From Setaria digitata (lineage: Eukaryota; Nematoda; Chromadorea; Rhabditida; Setariidae): a stretch of 53,119 bases of DNA. Positions 1 through 15,622 of this stretch are shown one piece after another. How positions within the stretch are numbered: the stretch's first letter is position 1; the number at the start of each line of letters is the position of its first letter. Position numbers and translations under genes: made by a program. The notes below the pieces were generated by a model, which worked only from the letters and a program-made list of their open reading frames with translations, had not been told where the DNA came from and made no database searches. Location of the stretch: contig RCAB01000434.1 in assembly GCA_003640385.1 (NCBI GenBank), positions 1 to 53,119 of the forward strand, in the 5' to 3' direction.

Positions 1-498
1 CACATTTGCTGCTACTGCTATTATGGCAGTTTTACGCAGTTAATTATAGCGATTTCACTAGCATCTTTAAAATATCAGTCCTTCAAATCATTCCCATAAA
101 ATCATTACCAAGTTTTAAATTACTTTCACTTTTCTCATCTCTATTTATGGTAACTTACGCATTTTTTATACTCATTTCATAAATAAAATACTAAAGATTT
201 CAAATTCTCGTGCATACTTTTATCTCTCGTCTGTTCATTTCTCATCTTATCTCACTTAATTAGACTTCACATCAATCCTTTTTTTTTTCCAATTCTTTTT
301 CCATTTTAATGATCGCTTAGACTGAATGAACGCTTAAATTAGATGTAATTAGATGTCAATTTTGCCTATGCTATATAATGCAATTAATTCTCATTACTTA
401 AAAATGTTATTTTTAAATGTAATTTTGCCATTCAAATAGTAAAAATTATTTCTTAAAACGGTTCACATATACGTCCCTTATGCGAATATATGTTTATA

Positions 499-529
<31 letters not shown>

Positions 530-1259
530 TTTTGGATAAAGTGATTTAATGAATTTCTAATGGAAGTTCATGAAACCATATAACCTCACTTTTCTTTGTT
601 CTTATTTACTTTTCCACCTAACAGATAACTTTTACAAGGAGAAAGGAAAATTGTTACGTACTTTTTTTTCCTTTTTGCCTCCTTTTTTTTTTGTTTAATT
701 AGCATAACTATATACGTATTTCGTATAGTAGATTATTTTTATTTGAGCAAAAAATGAATATACCGAATTCAACAAAAGTGAAAAAAAAAATTATTCATTT
801 CATAACATATAACAGATAATTACATTTTTCTCTCTAATAAAGAAAAGAAAAAGAATGCAAAAGCTTAAAGAAATATTTTCTTATACATTATTATCATAAC
901 CTATAATGGTAATAAACAAATAAGCAATTAATCAAGTCAATTATTTGATGGCCTAAATGTGAATAAGGAGATGGTGAGATGTGAGATTAGTAAAAGGTGT
1001 ACATATTGAGTAGTTAAACAGAAATTTACTTTCAAAATTGAATTAGAATGAATGTAAGTTAGTGATTAATGGCATGATTGTATATTATTTAAACAAATGA
1101 AAATTTCAATCATGATTTGAATTTAATTTAGTAAACAGTTTTATTTTAATTTATTTAACATAGACCCTTTACTAATATGCTGATTTTCAGGATGTTCTTT
1201 TTTTTTTCAAACTTTATTTTATTCGATCAAGTTTAAACTTAACAAATACCAATATATAT
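1..1259. other. Non-coding region downstream of the uif-like gene
   Basis: No gene is seen on either strand. The stretch holds a (TA)n run at about 494-520 followed by poly-T, several A/T homopolymers and the poly(A) signals listed separately. Confidence 0.6.
1213..1223 (-). terminator. Tandem polyadenylation signals of the uif-like gene
   Basis: Two overlapping AATAAA hexamers on the minus strand begin about 37 bases past the uif-like stop codon. They imply a short 3' UTR. Confidence 0.65.
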
Positions 1260-2749
1260 TCAATCAAGTCTATTATTTGATGGGGTATACATATGCGCCT
1301 GAGCATGTCGTACCCTTTCCGCCATTTCTTTTTCTTCTTCACCCACAAACATCGTCTTCATATCATATTCATCGTCATCTTCGTAATAATAACCTATTGG
1401 CCTGGAAATAACAAATGAAAACATTAAGGGCGAATAAAAAAAAACACCTTCATTACTAATTCTAGTCATCATTAGGAAGACTATTCAAAATAAGGCGGAT
1501 AATTTGAAAGTAAACAAAAATGCAAAACATATGTGATTAAAACGAGCAAATAAGTGATATAACTTATTTGATAAAATTTATTGAGCTGGAACAACTTTCA
1601 TACTAATTTAATTTCCAGGTAAATGATAATTATTACAATTCAAAACTCAAAATTTTATTAAAAAAAAAAAAATCATTTTGATTCTTTTACCAACCTTGGC
1701 TGGTCGCTTGGAACCCGTCCGTAAAGAAAATTGGTATGAGTATTTTCTTCAACTGGACATTTTTCTGGTTCTGATGAATCTTCGACTCGATTAAATCGAT
1801 ATGATATCATCCAAATAATAATAACAATAATAACAAGAATTGTTACTACACCACCAATACCAGCTGTGATAAGGGCTACTTTTTGTGTTCGAGCTTGGAA
1901 GCGTACCTATTTAAATAAAAAAGTATTTAATGCAATCTTTGTAAATTTCATCAAGCAGTAGGTGAACAGTTAAACAAGAGATTTGGTTGAAAAATTTTCA
2001 ATCTCTCAGAAAAAAATACAGAAAAATACACTTTTCGGAAAAAAAAAAGAAAGAAATAATTAGAATTAATTTCGTATTTTTCCGTAATTTCATTTTTCTT
2101 GTTGAATTTCAATTTAACCTCGCAACGATCGCCTGAGAAATTCTCCTTACAAACACATTCCACATAACCGATTGGATTCTTCTTGCAAGTACCATCATTG
2201 AGACAAAAATTATTGCAAGCATCTAAAACACTTTCCCTGCTTTTTTGCTACACCTTTTCCTTCATTTTCTTTGACCTAATGATGAAACCAGTTCATGAGG
2301 ATGATTGTAAAATTACCGATAAGACGCTGATATGTTGTTAAAATGATAATTTAAACTGAATTTTATTTCATTACTCGCTACTTCTACAAGCAGATCTCCT
2401 TTTTTTTTTCCCCTTTTTTAACTAAAATTTCATGAAGAAAAAAATACCTATAAAAGATATTTGAATGATAAAATAATTATCACTCATCGGTTTTTTTATC
2501 GACATGTTGGCATAATAGATAGTGAGAATTTATTGAATGTAAAAATTAAAAAAATAAAACAGAAAAGAAGGATGAAATTATTACCCTGACAATGTGTTCC
2601 ATTTCCTTTATAACCAGGTTTACACTTGCACTGATAAGAAGGAATATCATTCTCGTCTGGTAAATCGATGCAAACTGCATGCCATGAACAATTATCCTCA
2701 CCGGTAGCACACTGATTTGTTGAATAACACTGACTTGCTTGAGTTGCTC
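1260..2749 (-). other. uif: uif-like last exons: two EGF repeats, transmembrane helix, cytoplasmic tail
   Basis: Exons 2585-2749 and 2119-2222 each encode one EGF repeat ([24 protein letters not shown]). Exon 1695-1906 encodes the single membrane span ([18 protein letters not shown] and on to WMISY), followed by basic residues (RFNR) as expected on the cytoplasmic side. The last exon (1260-1401) adds a tail with a triple Tyr and a Glu/Asp cluster ([10 protein letters not shown]) and ends NNRLD-stop. No kinase, PDZ-binding or other catalytic signature is visible in the tail. Confidence 0.9.
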
Positions 2750-5700
2750 CTAAATTGAAATTAAAATATGTGCAAGAAATGAATATTAACCATTACGAAA
2801 TCTGATACAGTGCATTATTTCAAACTATAATTACTGACTTAAAGAAAGCAAAAAAAAGACATTACAACAACTTTGAAGTTACAAAATTCGACAAAATCTA
2901 AAATATTGAATCAAATTTTATACAAAGAAAGTAAATTATGCCTTGAGCAGCAGTAGTATGATCAGGTGGGCAAAGTTTGCATACAGTCTGAATTTCTTCA
3001 TCTTGAAATGTTCCTCGAGGACAAAATTGACACTGTTTTCTGAACATAAAAGTTTATTTTCAATTAAGCTTTTTCGAAAAATTTATATCTTCAGTTTTCA
3101 CATCTCAGTAATCATCCAAATAAATGCCATCTCAATTTACCATACTCCTGTCTTATTTTTACTGCGGTACTATATGTACACTGTATAATTCGCATCATAT
3201 ATTCTACATTTGTTGCAACATGGCATGTTATATAATTCTCATTTTATGATAATTTTTTTTTTTTTTTTTTTAATATCATACGTAGTAGTAACAAGAAATT
3301 GTCCAGCAGAACATTTGGGTGTATTGCATTGCATACGACGAACAGATGAAATTCCTTCAGTTGTGGTACCTGACGGACAATCAACACAACTTTTATGGAC
3401 ACCACGTGTACGATAGGTTCCTTGTGGACACGGTAGACAGACTCCAACCTGTGTCAAATGTTCACCATCTAAATGTCGCTAATTAGGGAGGGAAACAAGA
3501 ACATTTCATTTTGTTAGGAAAAAAAAAAAGAAATTTAAGATTCACATTGAACTACTTAATACTGACAATCGCTGTTATGAATAGATCTAAGCAGGCAAAA
3601 AAAAAGAGAGCAAATAAGATCCAAGACACATATATATTTGTCATGCTTACTTTAGGAAAATCAGATTTAAATCGAACAACATCACGAAGGAGCCAAAAAA
3701 ACAAAAAATTCGTAAGCTTTACTTATTGAATTCCAAAAGTTCCCGAAATCCCTTGCCTCTTCATTGTGTTGAATTTCGATCTCTATCAATAAAATTTTTA
3801 AAATTTCAAAATATTTTACCGGGACATTCATCGCGACATTCATCTTCAGCTGTTGATGTCTCTTTTAATGTTGTTTTACCAACACCACATGGAATACAAT
3901 TAAATGTTCCAGATGTTGGCTGATAAAAACCAAATCCACATGGTTCACAGGAACCACTACTAACATTAAACATTGAACCAGCTTCGCATGCATCTTCAAA
4001 TTTATTTAGTGATAATTTTGCAAACAATACGTGCTCTATTTATACTGTTTGTTAATGAAAAAAATTAATTTTATGAATACGCTACAGATTCATTTATCTA
4101 TCAATATAATTCTTTATTCATTTACAGGATAACTGAAATGATATCCAATGGAAATGACAGTCTCTTCAAAACAGCTGTTAGTAAAGGCCATTTAATAGTT
4201 GTTTACCTGCATATTTATAACAAACGATTTATTAATATTGTTGCTTTTGTCAAAAATTTATATGAAACTAAATGAATAAGAATAATTTATTGATAAATAT
4301 ATTTTCAATTTAATAATTAAAAATAAATAATAATTTGTGTAGTTTTTAAAAATTATAGCTTTAAATTACATAAACAAAAAAAAAAAAAGTAGTGAAAAAT
4401 TTATTTCACAGTTATATTATAAAACATGTTAACTGGAAAAAAAAAAAAAAAAGAAAAAATCCAGAAGCAACCTACTTTTACAATCTGTCAAAAGTGCCGA
4501 ACCAGGAGCAGTTGTAATATATCCTCGAGGACAAGGTAAGCAAGAAGTTTGTCCAGCACGTGGTTGATATTCATCGGTCATGCATAATTTGCAAGTATGT
4601 GTTATGGAATCATAAAATGAACCCGGTGCGCATGGTACTAGAAATTGAAATTGAAATTTTGTTAAGCTTATAAATTGCTCTCTTAAAAATTGATAAAAAT
4701 AAATAAAGTAAAAGTAGATTAAAAAAAATGTTTAAATTTACATATTTGCTTATTTATTTATTCGAGACAATGATTATTTCATGGATAATTTTCACCCACT
4801 AATTATTAAAAATTGACATTTGAAAACGTAATCACTTACCGCATAAATTACGAACATTAACTGTTCCAATTTCACAAATATGTCGTTCTTTTAATTCAAA
4901 ACTGTTTAAATCCGGTCGACCATTTGGAAGTACCTGAAATATGATTCATGCAAATATTTTAGGAAAAAAAAAATCGAATAATGGAGAAATTTAGGCAATT
5001 TTCAGGATTATCTATCTGTGTAAGGTAGTGGGTGTTTTGGGGATTGTTTTATATTTGACAAGGTATAATTTCATGAAAAAGCATTAAATACAAGCATTTC
5101 AATCACTTTATGTCATTCATCTACTGAATGGGCTGCTCCAGTTATTATTAATTTGCATCTGATTTCATAATACTTACTTGTTCTAAACTAAATATATCTT
5201 CAAGTAGAATTTCATTTTCCAATACATCTGACACTTTTGCTCGCTGTCCCGTTTTACGATTCTCCAAAACATCGCTAAAATTTTGCATAAATTTTAGCAA
5301 CAAATTTTTTCACCATTTCAATATTAATGCTATTATTATTAATATTACCATCATTGTTATTTAGATATTACTATTCGTGTTAATTTTAAAGCCAATATTA
5401 CTATCATTTATCATTACTATCGTTAGAATTTACTGAGTTTGAATGATTGTCGCCAAAGGAAACATACTTTGTAATGGGTATGGAAACTTTCACATTGAAA
5501 AAATTTTGCACTTCACGACGTGATCGAACAGTCACATCGATTGCTGCTGCAGTTGTTTCTTCATTTCCGGCAAAGCACTGTACCGATATGTTAAATGTTG
5601 AATGATCGCTCATATTGCTAGAAAATATGCATGCATAATATTGTAAAATAAAAAACAAAAATTCCTACTGTATATTTAGAGTATGCTTGGATGCTTAATA

Positions 5701-8700
5701 AAATTGCAATTATATTGAAATTTTCATATGAGTTTCTAAACCTGATTGAATAGATATTCCATTTGTTATTCAGTAATTCAATTCGTTGTGAAAGCTTTTC
5801 AGCTAGTGTATTCCGACCTGCAGCATTACATATCGAAACAGTTGGATAATTAATAGATACCTCAGCTACTCGTATGGCTGGATGTGCCCTATAAAAGAGA
5901 AAAGAAAAAAGGAAGAAAATAAGAGAAGAAATGAATGAATTAATATTTCAAAAATAAAATAAAATAAAGTCTAAAAAAAAAATTTAACTAATAGCATTTA
6001 TTTAGATAATTAATATTTGAAATTACTTCAGAAAAAAAAAAAACTGTAAATGATAAAATAATTTACTTAGTACATTGCGGATAACGAAATGTGTAAGCAT
6101 TCACAGGTCGTGGCCTCCACTGACCATCTGATGAACAGGTATAGAAAACAGGTGGTTCGATGCTAAATTCGTAGCCATTTTCACATTCGATGGAGCAAGC
6201 CTTATAACGTAATTGTGGTCCCCATGATTCACAAGCTTGTACACCATGTGATGGATCTTGTAATGTCGGACAAAAATCACGCGATACATGAACCTGAAAA
6301 ATGTAAAATAAATTTTAATTTAATTAAAAAAATACGAAAAGATGAATAGCAAAAAAATAAGAAAAAGATTTTTAATAGTAAATTTACAAATTTTCAAAAT
6401 AATTTTTCAAAGTGGAATTTAACAACAATCAATTATATGTTACATTTTTATATTATAATAAGTTATTTTTCTTTTTTTCTTGTGTCTTTATATAACAATA
6501 AATTATCTCGAATTTTTCGTATGATTCCAATAGTTCAAAGTTCAAATAAATTAACCTTAAAAATGCATTCAGCTGTGGAATAATTATCTTTGGCAAGATA
6601 AACCACAAGATATTCTCCCCATGTGAATACTTGACCTGGTTTCAGATTTCTTTTGACATCTACATATCCATTTGTTGACGTAAAAACAGGTTCTTGCCAG
6701 GTAATATTCACCTATATAGTATATAGTTAGAAAACAATCATTATGCTTAAGAAATTAACAACAAATTCACAAAAAAAAAAAAAAAAAAAAAAAGAAACAA
6801 AATCTACTGGGACAAAATGGAAATTTCAGTTTAATTCCAAAATTTCGCACAAATTCAGATATTATTTTGAGTAATAAAAAAAAATCCTATGAATTTATGG
6901 CATTATCATTAACCTCTTTCTGATGTGATATGACGAAAATATCAGACGGGCAACCGAGAACTTCAATTTGCTTCACAGATTGACGAGCATAATCGCGTCC
7001 ACAACTGCTTCGTACCACTTTTTCAACTTTTCCCGATAGTCGTGTGTAACCAGCAAAGCGAAGGACAAGATCATCATAGATAACCTATAGAAGTGATTAG
7101 GTATAGATGATGAAATTAGCTTAATCTATCAAGACAATTAGTACAGCTTGTAGAAAAAAGGGGAAAAAAAAAATAATCCAAAAGTTACCTGTTGTTGTTG
7201 ACATTGATGAACAATTGATGGAATTTCAGCTTCAAAATCAATTGCACGCTTCCAAATATTCACTCGTGTTACTGAACCAACAAATTTTGGTTCACTTGAA
7301 AATTCATTCATTGGTTCACCAAGTGATACCCATGCACTAAAAAATTAATTAACATAATTATCTGATAATTGCTTAATTCTTCCTTTTCTTTTTTAGTCTA
7401 TATTTTTCAATATTCTATTCCTTTATTTTTAACATTTTTTTACCATGCATTAGTATTTTTTACTATTTTATTATGAAAAATTAACCAATTATTTTCCAAA
7501 TAATTAACAAATTCTGGTAGAAAAACAAAAAAAACGAAAAGAATAATTAAAACGAACTTTATATCTAATAGTTTGCCAATACCATAGCCAACATCAGCAT
7601 AAATTCTGACAGCATTCCAAATTAACGAATATGAGCCATCAGCTGATTTCCATGTTATCACTAAGTTATTCCAATTTCCATCATTTAGACGCTGTGTTGG
7701 TGGGAAATGAAGATTTAATGGTGTTTCATCGTGTAAAAGATTTAGATGTATATTATCAGATGATATTCGTAATAATTCACTTATTTTTGATGGATAATTA
7801 CTTTCTCTGAAAATTCTCTCTTTTTTTTTTTCTAAAAGAAGAGGAAAAAGAGAAACGATTGAAAAAAATATCACAGAATTATTATTCAAAATTGTATATT
7901 TTTTCTAATTGTTAAATTACATTAAATAAATAATATTTGAATCGTTAACAAAAAAAAAAAAAAAAAAGAAAAAGGAAAAAAAAAACAGGTTATTCATTGG
8001 TTAATTTGATTAAAAAAACTCAAAGACGAGAAAAATGACAATAATTTTTGACGCAATTATCAAATATCAAACCTGCTATTGTAAAGTGTTAAAACAATTC
8101 CACGTGTTAGTGGTACATCAAATTTAACCCATAACGAAATTGTAAAAGCACTTGATGTAAATTTAAATGGAACTGAAAGTGCTGCTCCAGCAGGTAATAT
8201 TGGATCATAGAAGTGAAAATCGTAATCCTCATCAATAACCTTATCACAATTTAAACCGGTCATATTAAATGGACATTGACAGAAGAAACCTCCAACCTAT
8301 AAATGAATTATTTAAATTACTCTCTTCAAAAATACAAAACATCAGCAATGATATAAGCAATAATTTTTTTTTAGAAAAAAAAAATTAGTTAGATACAACT
8401 GGACCAATATTTTGAAAAATAATTATAATTAAAATACAAACTGATCAATATTTGATTAAATAAAAACAATTATGTGAAATACAACCGAACAATATTTTAT
8501 TGAACAAAGAAATATTTAATTAAATAAATATAGTAGTACGAAAGATACCTACCTGGTCAATACAGGTTGCTGCAAGAGGACATGGTGAAGGTGAGCAGTC
8601 ATTAATATTTGTTTCGCAGTTTTGTCCAGTAAATCCTGTGGATAAAAAAGAAACAAAATATTAACGAATTTTTCACCGTTTTCATTTTCCTATGAATAGT

Positions 8701-11700
8701 AGATATTTGACTGGAGAGAAAAAAAAAAAAAAAAAAACTACTGACGAACTTGGAAATTTTTTAACTTTAAAAATTAATCTAATAAATTAATTAATGTTAG
8801 CGAAATAGAATATAGCTCTAAATTGATTGAATAATTTTTTTTTTTTTTAAGAGTAGAAATTTGAATTTGCAAAATTCCAAAACTTATATATGATATATAG
8901 CTAATTCCACGGTCTGTAAAATGGTTACTGGTTTAAATTTAAGCATTAAAATTTAAAAGACCAAGTTGATTGCTACTTTCCACTTATTATCTCATCATTA
9001 TTTCCTATCTTTTTTTTAAAGCTAAGTTATTCATAAGCTGAATTAGATGTATCTTATTGAATAAAGAATGATAATAATTTGATTTAAACCTGGTTCGCAA
9101 ATGCATCGATAATTGCCTCCCTCAAGTAGCTCACAAATAGCATCATTTTGGCATACACCTTCTTGGCAAGCATCAAGTTCATACTGGCAACCAGCACCGA
9201 TAAAATCTACAAAATTTATCATTTATTTATTTAATTTTAGAAAATTAGTTCGTTCATTTACTGAGAAAATTTGCGTAGCAAAAAGAAAAAAGAAAAGCAA
9301 TAAATTAATAAAAATGAAAAGAAATTGCTCCAAATACTTCATTAATTCCATATTTCTGATAATTCTATATGATAACCTTTAACCGTACTATAATAAAACA
9401 TTAATCATTATTACAGTAAATTATTACGATTTCTTCTCATTTATTATATCGAAATTTTTTTTTAATCACATCTTTCAATTATTATTCATTGAAAATATGT
9501 GGAAGTGAAATAATTTTATCATTTTGGTGATACCTTTTGGACATGTGCATTCCAGGTGTGAACCAAAATCACCGCAAACACCGCCATTATGGCATGGTTC
9601 ACCTAAGCAACGATTTGGTGCTATCTCGCAATCTTTTCCGCTAACACCTTCCGGACAAACGCAAAAATAATCGCCAACCAAATTAACACAATGCGCATCA
9701 TTATGACACGGATTTAATGCACATAAGCCATCTTCTTCCTCACATTTGGTACCTTTCCAACCGCGTGGACAGTCACATCGGAATTGTGAACCAGTATCAA
9801 CACAGGTACCATTATTAAGACATGGTTCAGATGCACACTGCAATTAAATTTCCTTCTCCTTGCCAATTTAAAAGTAAAATATTTTTGAAATTTCAAAAAT
9901 TAAAGACTGAAAAGTTTACATCTTTCGAGAAGCGAAAAAAAAAAAAAGCATCAATTACTTGGTCAATGTGAATTTCGCATAATTCGCCGGTATAACCATG
10001 ACGACAGTTACATTTGTAGCCATTAATTAAATCCTCACATAATTCAGTACCTTCCTGAGAACATTTATGCAATAAATCACACTCATTTCTGTTATGCTCA
10101 CAATGTGCACCTGAAAAATGAAATTAACCGTCTTGTTAAAACTTTAAATTTTCTTTCCTTTTTATTAAAAAATAAATAAATAAACAAACAGACTAGTAAG
10201 CAAACAAATAAATAAATAAACAAACAAATAAATCAATAGATAAATAAATGGATAAATAGATGAAAAAATGAATAAATAGGTAAATAAATAGATAAATAAA
10301 CAAAACATAAATTATATTAAGTAATGGTATGTAAAATGCATTAACCGATAGGTTAGAAAAAGATTTTGCGATTGACTGAATATATAATATGTGTGCTCTT
10401 AAATTTCTCCAATGGATTTTAACATTTAGCATCTCTGCAAATGTTAAAATGAAATTTTTCAAAATATTTAATTTCATTATTAAATAACCTTCAAAGCCTA
10501 GTGAGCATTCACACATATATTGTGCTCCTTGATTAATACATGTTGCATGATTTCTACATGGTGATGTAGCGCAATGATCAGTCATATGTTGGCATAAAAA
10601 TCCATGAAAACCAGGTGCACACTGACAGATGAATCCATCAATCTTAATTATATTAAAGATAATATTATTTCAAATTCAATTTGTTTTTCCTAAATGAAGC
10701 TAAAATTTCGAATCGAGTTGTATTTGCAATGGATGACATGCGAATAATATGAAAAAAAAAAAGCCAATATCGAAAAAATGACTAAATTAATAGTTCATTA
10801 CCAGATAATAATGATATTATTTGAAAAAAAAAAAAACGTGAAACTTCTGAAATTCATAATTATTTTTTAATTTCGAAATACCTGATCTTTGCATGTAGCA
10901 CCATTTAAGCATGGTTGTGAAGCGCACTGATCAATTTTAATATCACAAATTTCACCACTCCAACCTGGCTCACAGATACACCGTTGTGTATGCAACATAT
11001 CAACACATAAACCATTCACGCATGGGTTTTGAGCGCAAAGGTTGATTTTCTCATGACAACGTTTCCCGGTAAATCCCGGTGGACATTCACACCGGAAATC
11101 ATTGACAAGATCAGTACATGTTGCATTCATTGCACATGGATTATCAGCACAATCATCTGAAAATCATCGACCTCGTAGGCTTTATTTTTTTTTTTATTTT
11201 TATTTTTTGATTTCTTCATTATGATTAATTATTATTGTGAGTGAAACTTGTGCAATGAAATAATGTAATATCATTGGTATATTGATAATAAAAATGTAAT
11301 TACTGATATTTTTAAAAATTATCTGACCGATATTGATAGAACATGTTGGCCCAGTCCATCCAGGTAAACATTTGCATTTAAAACGACCCAATTGTAATGG
11401 TACACAATCTGCGCCATGTTTGCAAGGATTATCCATGAAACATGGATCTACAATTTGTGAACAATCTGGCCCAGTAAAACCAGTTCTGAAATTATTAATT
11501 ATTCAACTACTATGAAATATTTTGCCGAAATTATTCTCAAATTAAAAAAGATGGAAAAAAAAAGAGGAAAAAATTCTCATTTTTAACCTGCAAATACATT
11601 TTGTTGTTCCTAATCCAGGTAAGTCATGGCATACACCTCCATTTGGACAACTCATTCCGATGCATTCATCCGGTCCAAATTGACATCTGCTTCCAGTGTA

Positions 11701-14700
11701 ATCTTTAATTACAATCGCACTAATTAAATAATTAAATTTTATAAAATCGAAACCTAGTTTCAAATCAGTAATGCTCATAGAAATTATGCCAAAAATATTA
11801 TATATTTTTTTTTTTTGTGATTTTAAATTTTAAAAGTTGAAACAAACTTTGTGCACATATACAACGAAATGTGCCAGCAGCAGCTTCGCAAATTCCTTCA
11901 TTAAAGCATGGCTGTGTATTACATAGTGGCATCTGCTCTTCACAAAATTTACCAGTATAGCTAAAATTTATTGCAATTAAGTTAATTAAAACATTAAAGA
12001 GACTTTAAAATTTTACTTCTTTTTCCTTGAACAAATTTTACGCTGAAAAATGATGCAATACAGTGAAGATAATGTGACATAATACTGACTATGTGAAACT
12101 TTTCAGAAAGTTTAGTAAATGTTTGTCAAATCAAAAAATTGCATCATAAATTTTATCAAGAAAGCCAGTTTTGTAAAATTTACAATTTTTATTACAATTC
12201 TTAGTTTCATAAACATCCTGAATAATTTTTTTTTTTTTTATTTTTTTATTTTTCTGTCATATTTCAATAGATTTTTCATTCTTACACAATTTACTCTATT
12301 TCTCTTACAGTAATCTCATTGACAGTATGATAAATCACTGATAACAAGATGATACAAACCCAGGTCGACAAAAACAGAGAGCTTTATGATTTTCCACCGC
12401 ACAGGTGCCCTTATTTTCGCATTTCACCGCAGTGCAATCAACCGATAAACAGTCTGTTGCTTCTACAGTACCAACATCTCGTGTTATCGTGTTATTTGGG
12501 CATTCTATGCATCTGCAAGAAATGATAAATTTTTTTTTTTTCAGAATTTATTAATTTAATACTGTCATTCTTCTTAATTTTCATAAATAAATTTGGAAAA
12601 AAAAAAAGTTGAAATATTTCAAAATTATACGCTTATTGTCGCAATCTTTGATTTTAATTAAGAGTTATTTACAGAAAACTTATTAACCTCTGTTGGCCAA
12701 GTACAGGTTGATACCAATTTATTGGGCATGGTGAGCATGGTTCCAAACCTGTTAGCGAGAAATGACCAACTGGGCAAGGAAGTTTACATTGTGAAGGACC
12801 AGTAGAGCCTAATTTTGCCGTATAGGAGCCCTAGAAATTAGAAATGTTTTACATATTTTACACATTAATTATCATAATTAATTTTAGCTAAATTTTTAGA
12901 ATTTACAAAAAAGAAAGAAAATTTGAAAATTTAAATATTATAACTGCTATAATTTTAAATGCGCTTTGATAATAGACATAGACTAATTTGCTTCCATGCA
13001 ACCACTCTTCTTTTTCTCTCTTTATCAAAATACATTAATTTCTTTTTTCTTTTTTTTGTAAATAATACAAATTTTTAAAAAAAAAATTTATTTAAACTTT
13101 TAATTTCTGAAATTTAAAAAGTTGCAAAACCTGTGGACATGATTCACATCGCTTATAGCCACCAAATGTTGGTGGCCCAGCAAAAGTATGTCGAGGACAT
13201 AATTGACAAGGAATTAAACCTGTCTCGCTATACATACCATTTCCACAAACAGCTACAAAATAACTGTTCATTATTTAAAATAATTTTAATATTTATTATT
13301 TGGAAAAAAAGAAATCTTTTTAAAGTTTATTATAATAAGAATGAAAATAACATACGAAGACAAGCATTAAATGTCTGAGCACCCGGAAATTGTGTAAAAG
13401 TTTGTTCCGGACATGGTTTACAGGTCACTTGTGCTACTTCATCCTGATAACTTCCGGCAGGACATAATTCACAAGTGTTATTGGTATGAACTGTTCCTTT
13501 TGGGCACTGCACTAAAATTCGATTCTTTGAAATTTAAAATTTTGATTTTCGACATTTCTAAAACTTGCAAGTTTCATAGGAAAATACATAGTCATCAAGA
13601 AAAATGATTGTTTGAAATAATCAATCATAACACTGACGTCAGGAAATGTGTGCATGAAAAGGGAAGCTCTAATTTTTAGCATCATATAGGAAAATAGAGA
13701 AATATGAAAGTAAAAAATTAGCAATTTTAAATAAGTTTAAACACAATGCAAAAGTGACTTTTAAATAAAAAAATATGATGATAGCAATTTATAAAGAAAA
13801 TTCAAACTTATTTAAGCAAACGATTTTTTTTTTTAATAAATAACAGAAGAATTTAAATTAATTTAGACAAATTATTCATTGATTATTTATAAAATAAAGA
13901 AATTAAAATCATTTTCAAATAAACATACAGCATTCAGGAAGTGCTTCCGCGCTACCTTCACGTAAAATTTCACCATCTGCACAGCCGAAACCTTGAACAA
14001 CTAAAGTTTTTGTCGCATTCATCGATGGGCAACCAACTGATTGTGTTGCAATTGTTTCACCATTTACATTGATAAGATTATGAACAGGTATGGTGGCACC
14101 TGCAAAAAAAAAAAAAAAAAAAAAAAAAACGAATTGAAAATTCAGTTAAGATTTTCAAATTACATCTACTTTCAAAACTAAAGCAATTTTTAGTTTCAAA
14201 AACAAATTATAGCTTTATTGCACTGTTAAAAATTAAATTTGAGCAATGAAAATCTTGAACTTTTATGAATCAAAAGTTAAAAAGAAAAAAAAAACTTTTT
14301 CTTTAAAATAATATTTTAATTACCTGGTATTCGTAAATCGAAGATTGTTCGTAATGTCAAACCACATAGCTCGTAGAAAACACCTTGTAGCACAGTTGGA
14401 AGTATTTGAATTGTATAATTAGCGGTAACACCACTTACTGTATTGATAAATTTAACATCCAAAAAACGCACAAATACCTCAATGGATGATGAACAACGCT
14501 GTGATAAGGATGTATCTAGGGTATCGAAGAAAGTGGTTATGTACTCTGAATAACCCTAAAAAAAGAGATTAATCTGTAAAGGAATACATTTTTGTAGTTA
14601 GAAATTAAAACTAGACCTAGTGATTAAGTATAAAGGTAGAGATAAGTAATTATTATATGTTATTAATGAAAGATAAATTTTAAAAAGTATAGAGTGAAAT

Positions 14701-15589
14701 TGTTTGGAAAATGAAAAGAAATATTTTTAAAATTAGAAATTCAAAATTATGGATGAAATTGAAATTTCTAGCAAAATATGGGGATAAGAATGAATAACTA
14801 TTAACAACGTATTAAGAAATGATGGCTTTTAAAGAAATCTTTCAAATTAATTATAGAAAAAAAAAAAAAAAAAAAAAACTGTTCTTGCCTTTCTTCTTTT
14901 AAAAAAGGAAAAAATTAAAAAAAAAAAAATTTTTTGAAAAAATAAATAAATGATTATCAGAAATATTAATTGGTAATAAATAGCAATAATTTCGAGTTCA
15001 ATTCTAATTATTTACTAAATTCAATATGGCAGTAATAATATCACTTTCTAATATTTTATTTCACTGCGTATCAATTAATTTTTAAAATAATACTTCTAAA
15101 AAAAGAAAAAAAATAAATAAATAAATAAAATAAAATGTTAAAGTCCAGAAGTACTTCTTACCTTAAGACAGTCACTACCAACAGGTGTAGAAACGGAATA
15201 ATCAACACTGACTGTTAATTCATAACGAGCTGGTTCTAATGCAACCGGTACACATGCTGGTACCACATTTGATGGTGACCAAATACCATTGGTACAGGTA
15301 AATTGTTGCGAAGTATTTTTTTCATTAACAAACGTGAACTTTCTAGCACATTTAGCGGTACAAATAGTTGTGCTACCATGTATTTGGCATTCTTTTTCAA
15401 CATTTTCTTCGCCAATTAATGACCATGGTGAACATGCTTTTGCTACAATTTAATATTAAAATTTAACAAATTACAATTTTTCTCTTTCTTTATTTCATTT
15501 TGTTCTGGCTTTTTTTTTTTTTTTTTTTGTTTTAAAAAATGAGAACTTCATCAATTATCATGTTCATGAAACACAAATTTAATTTAGGG

Positions 15590-15622
<33 letters not shown>

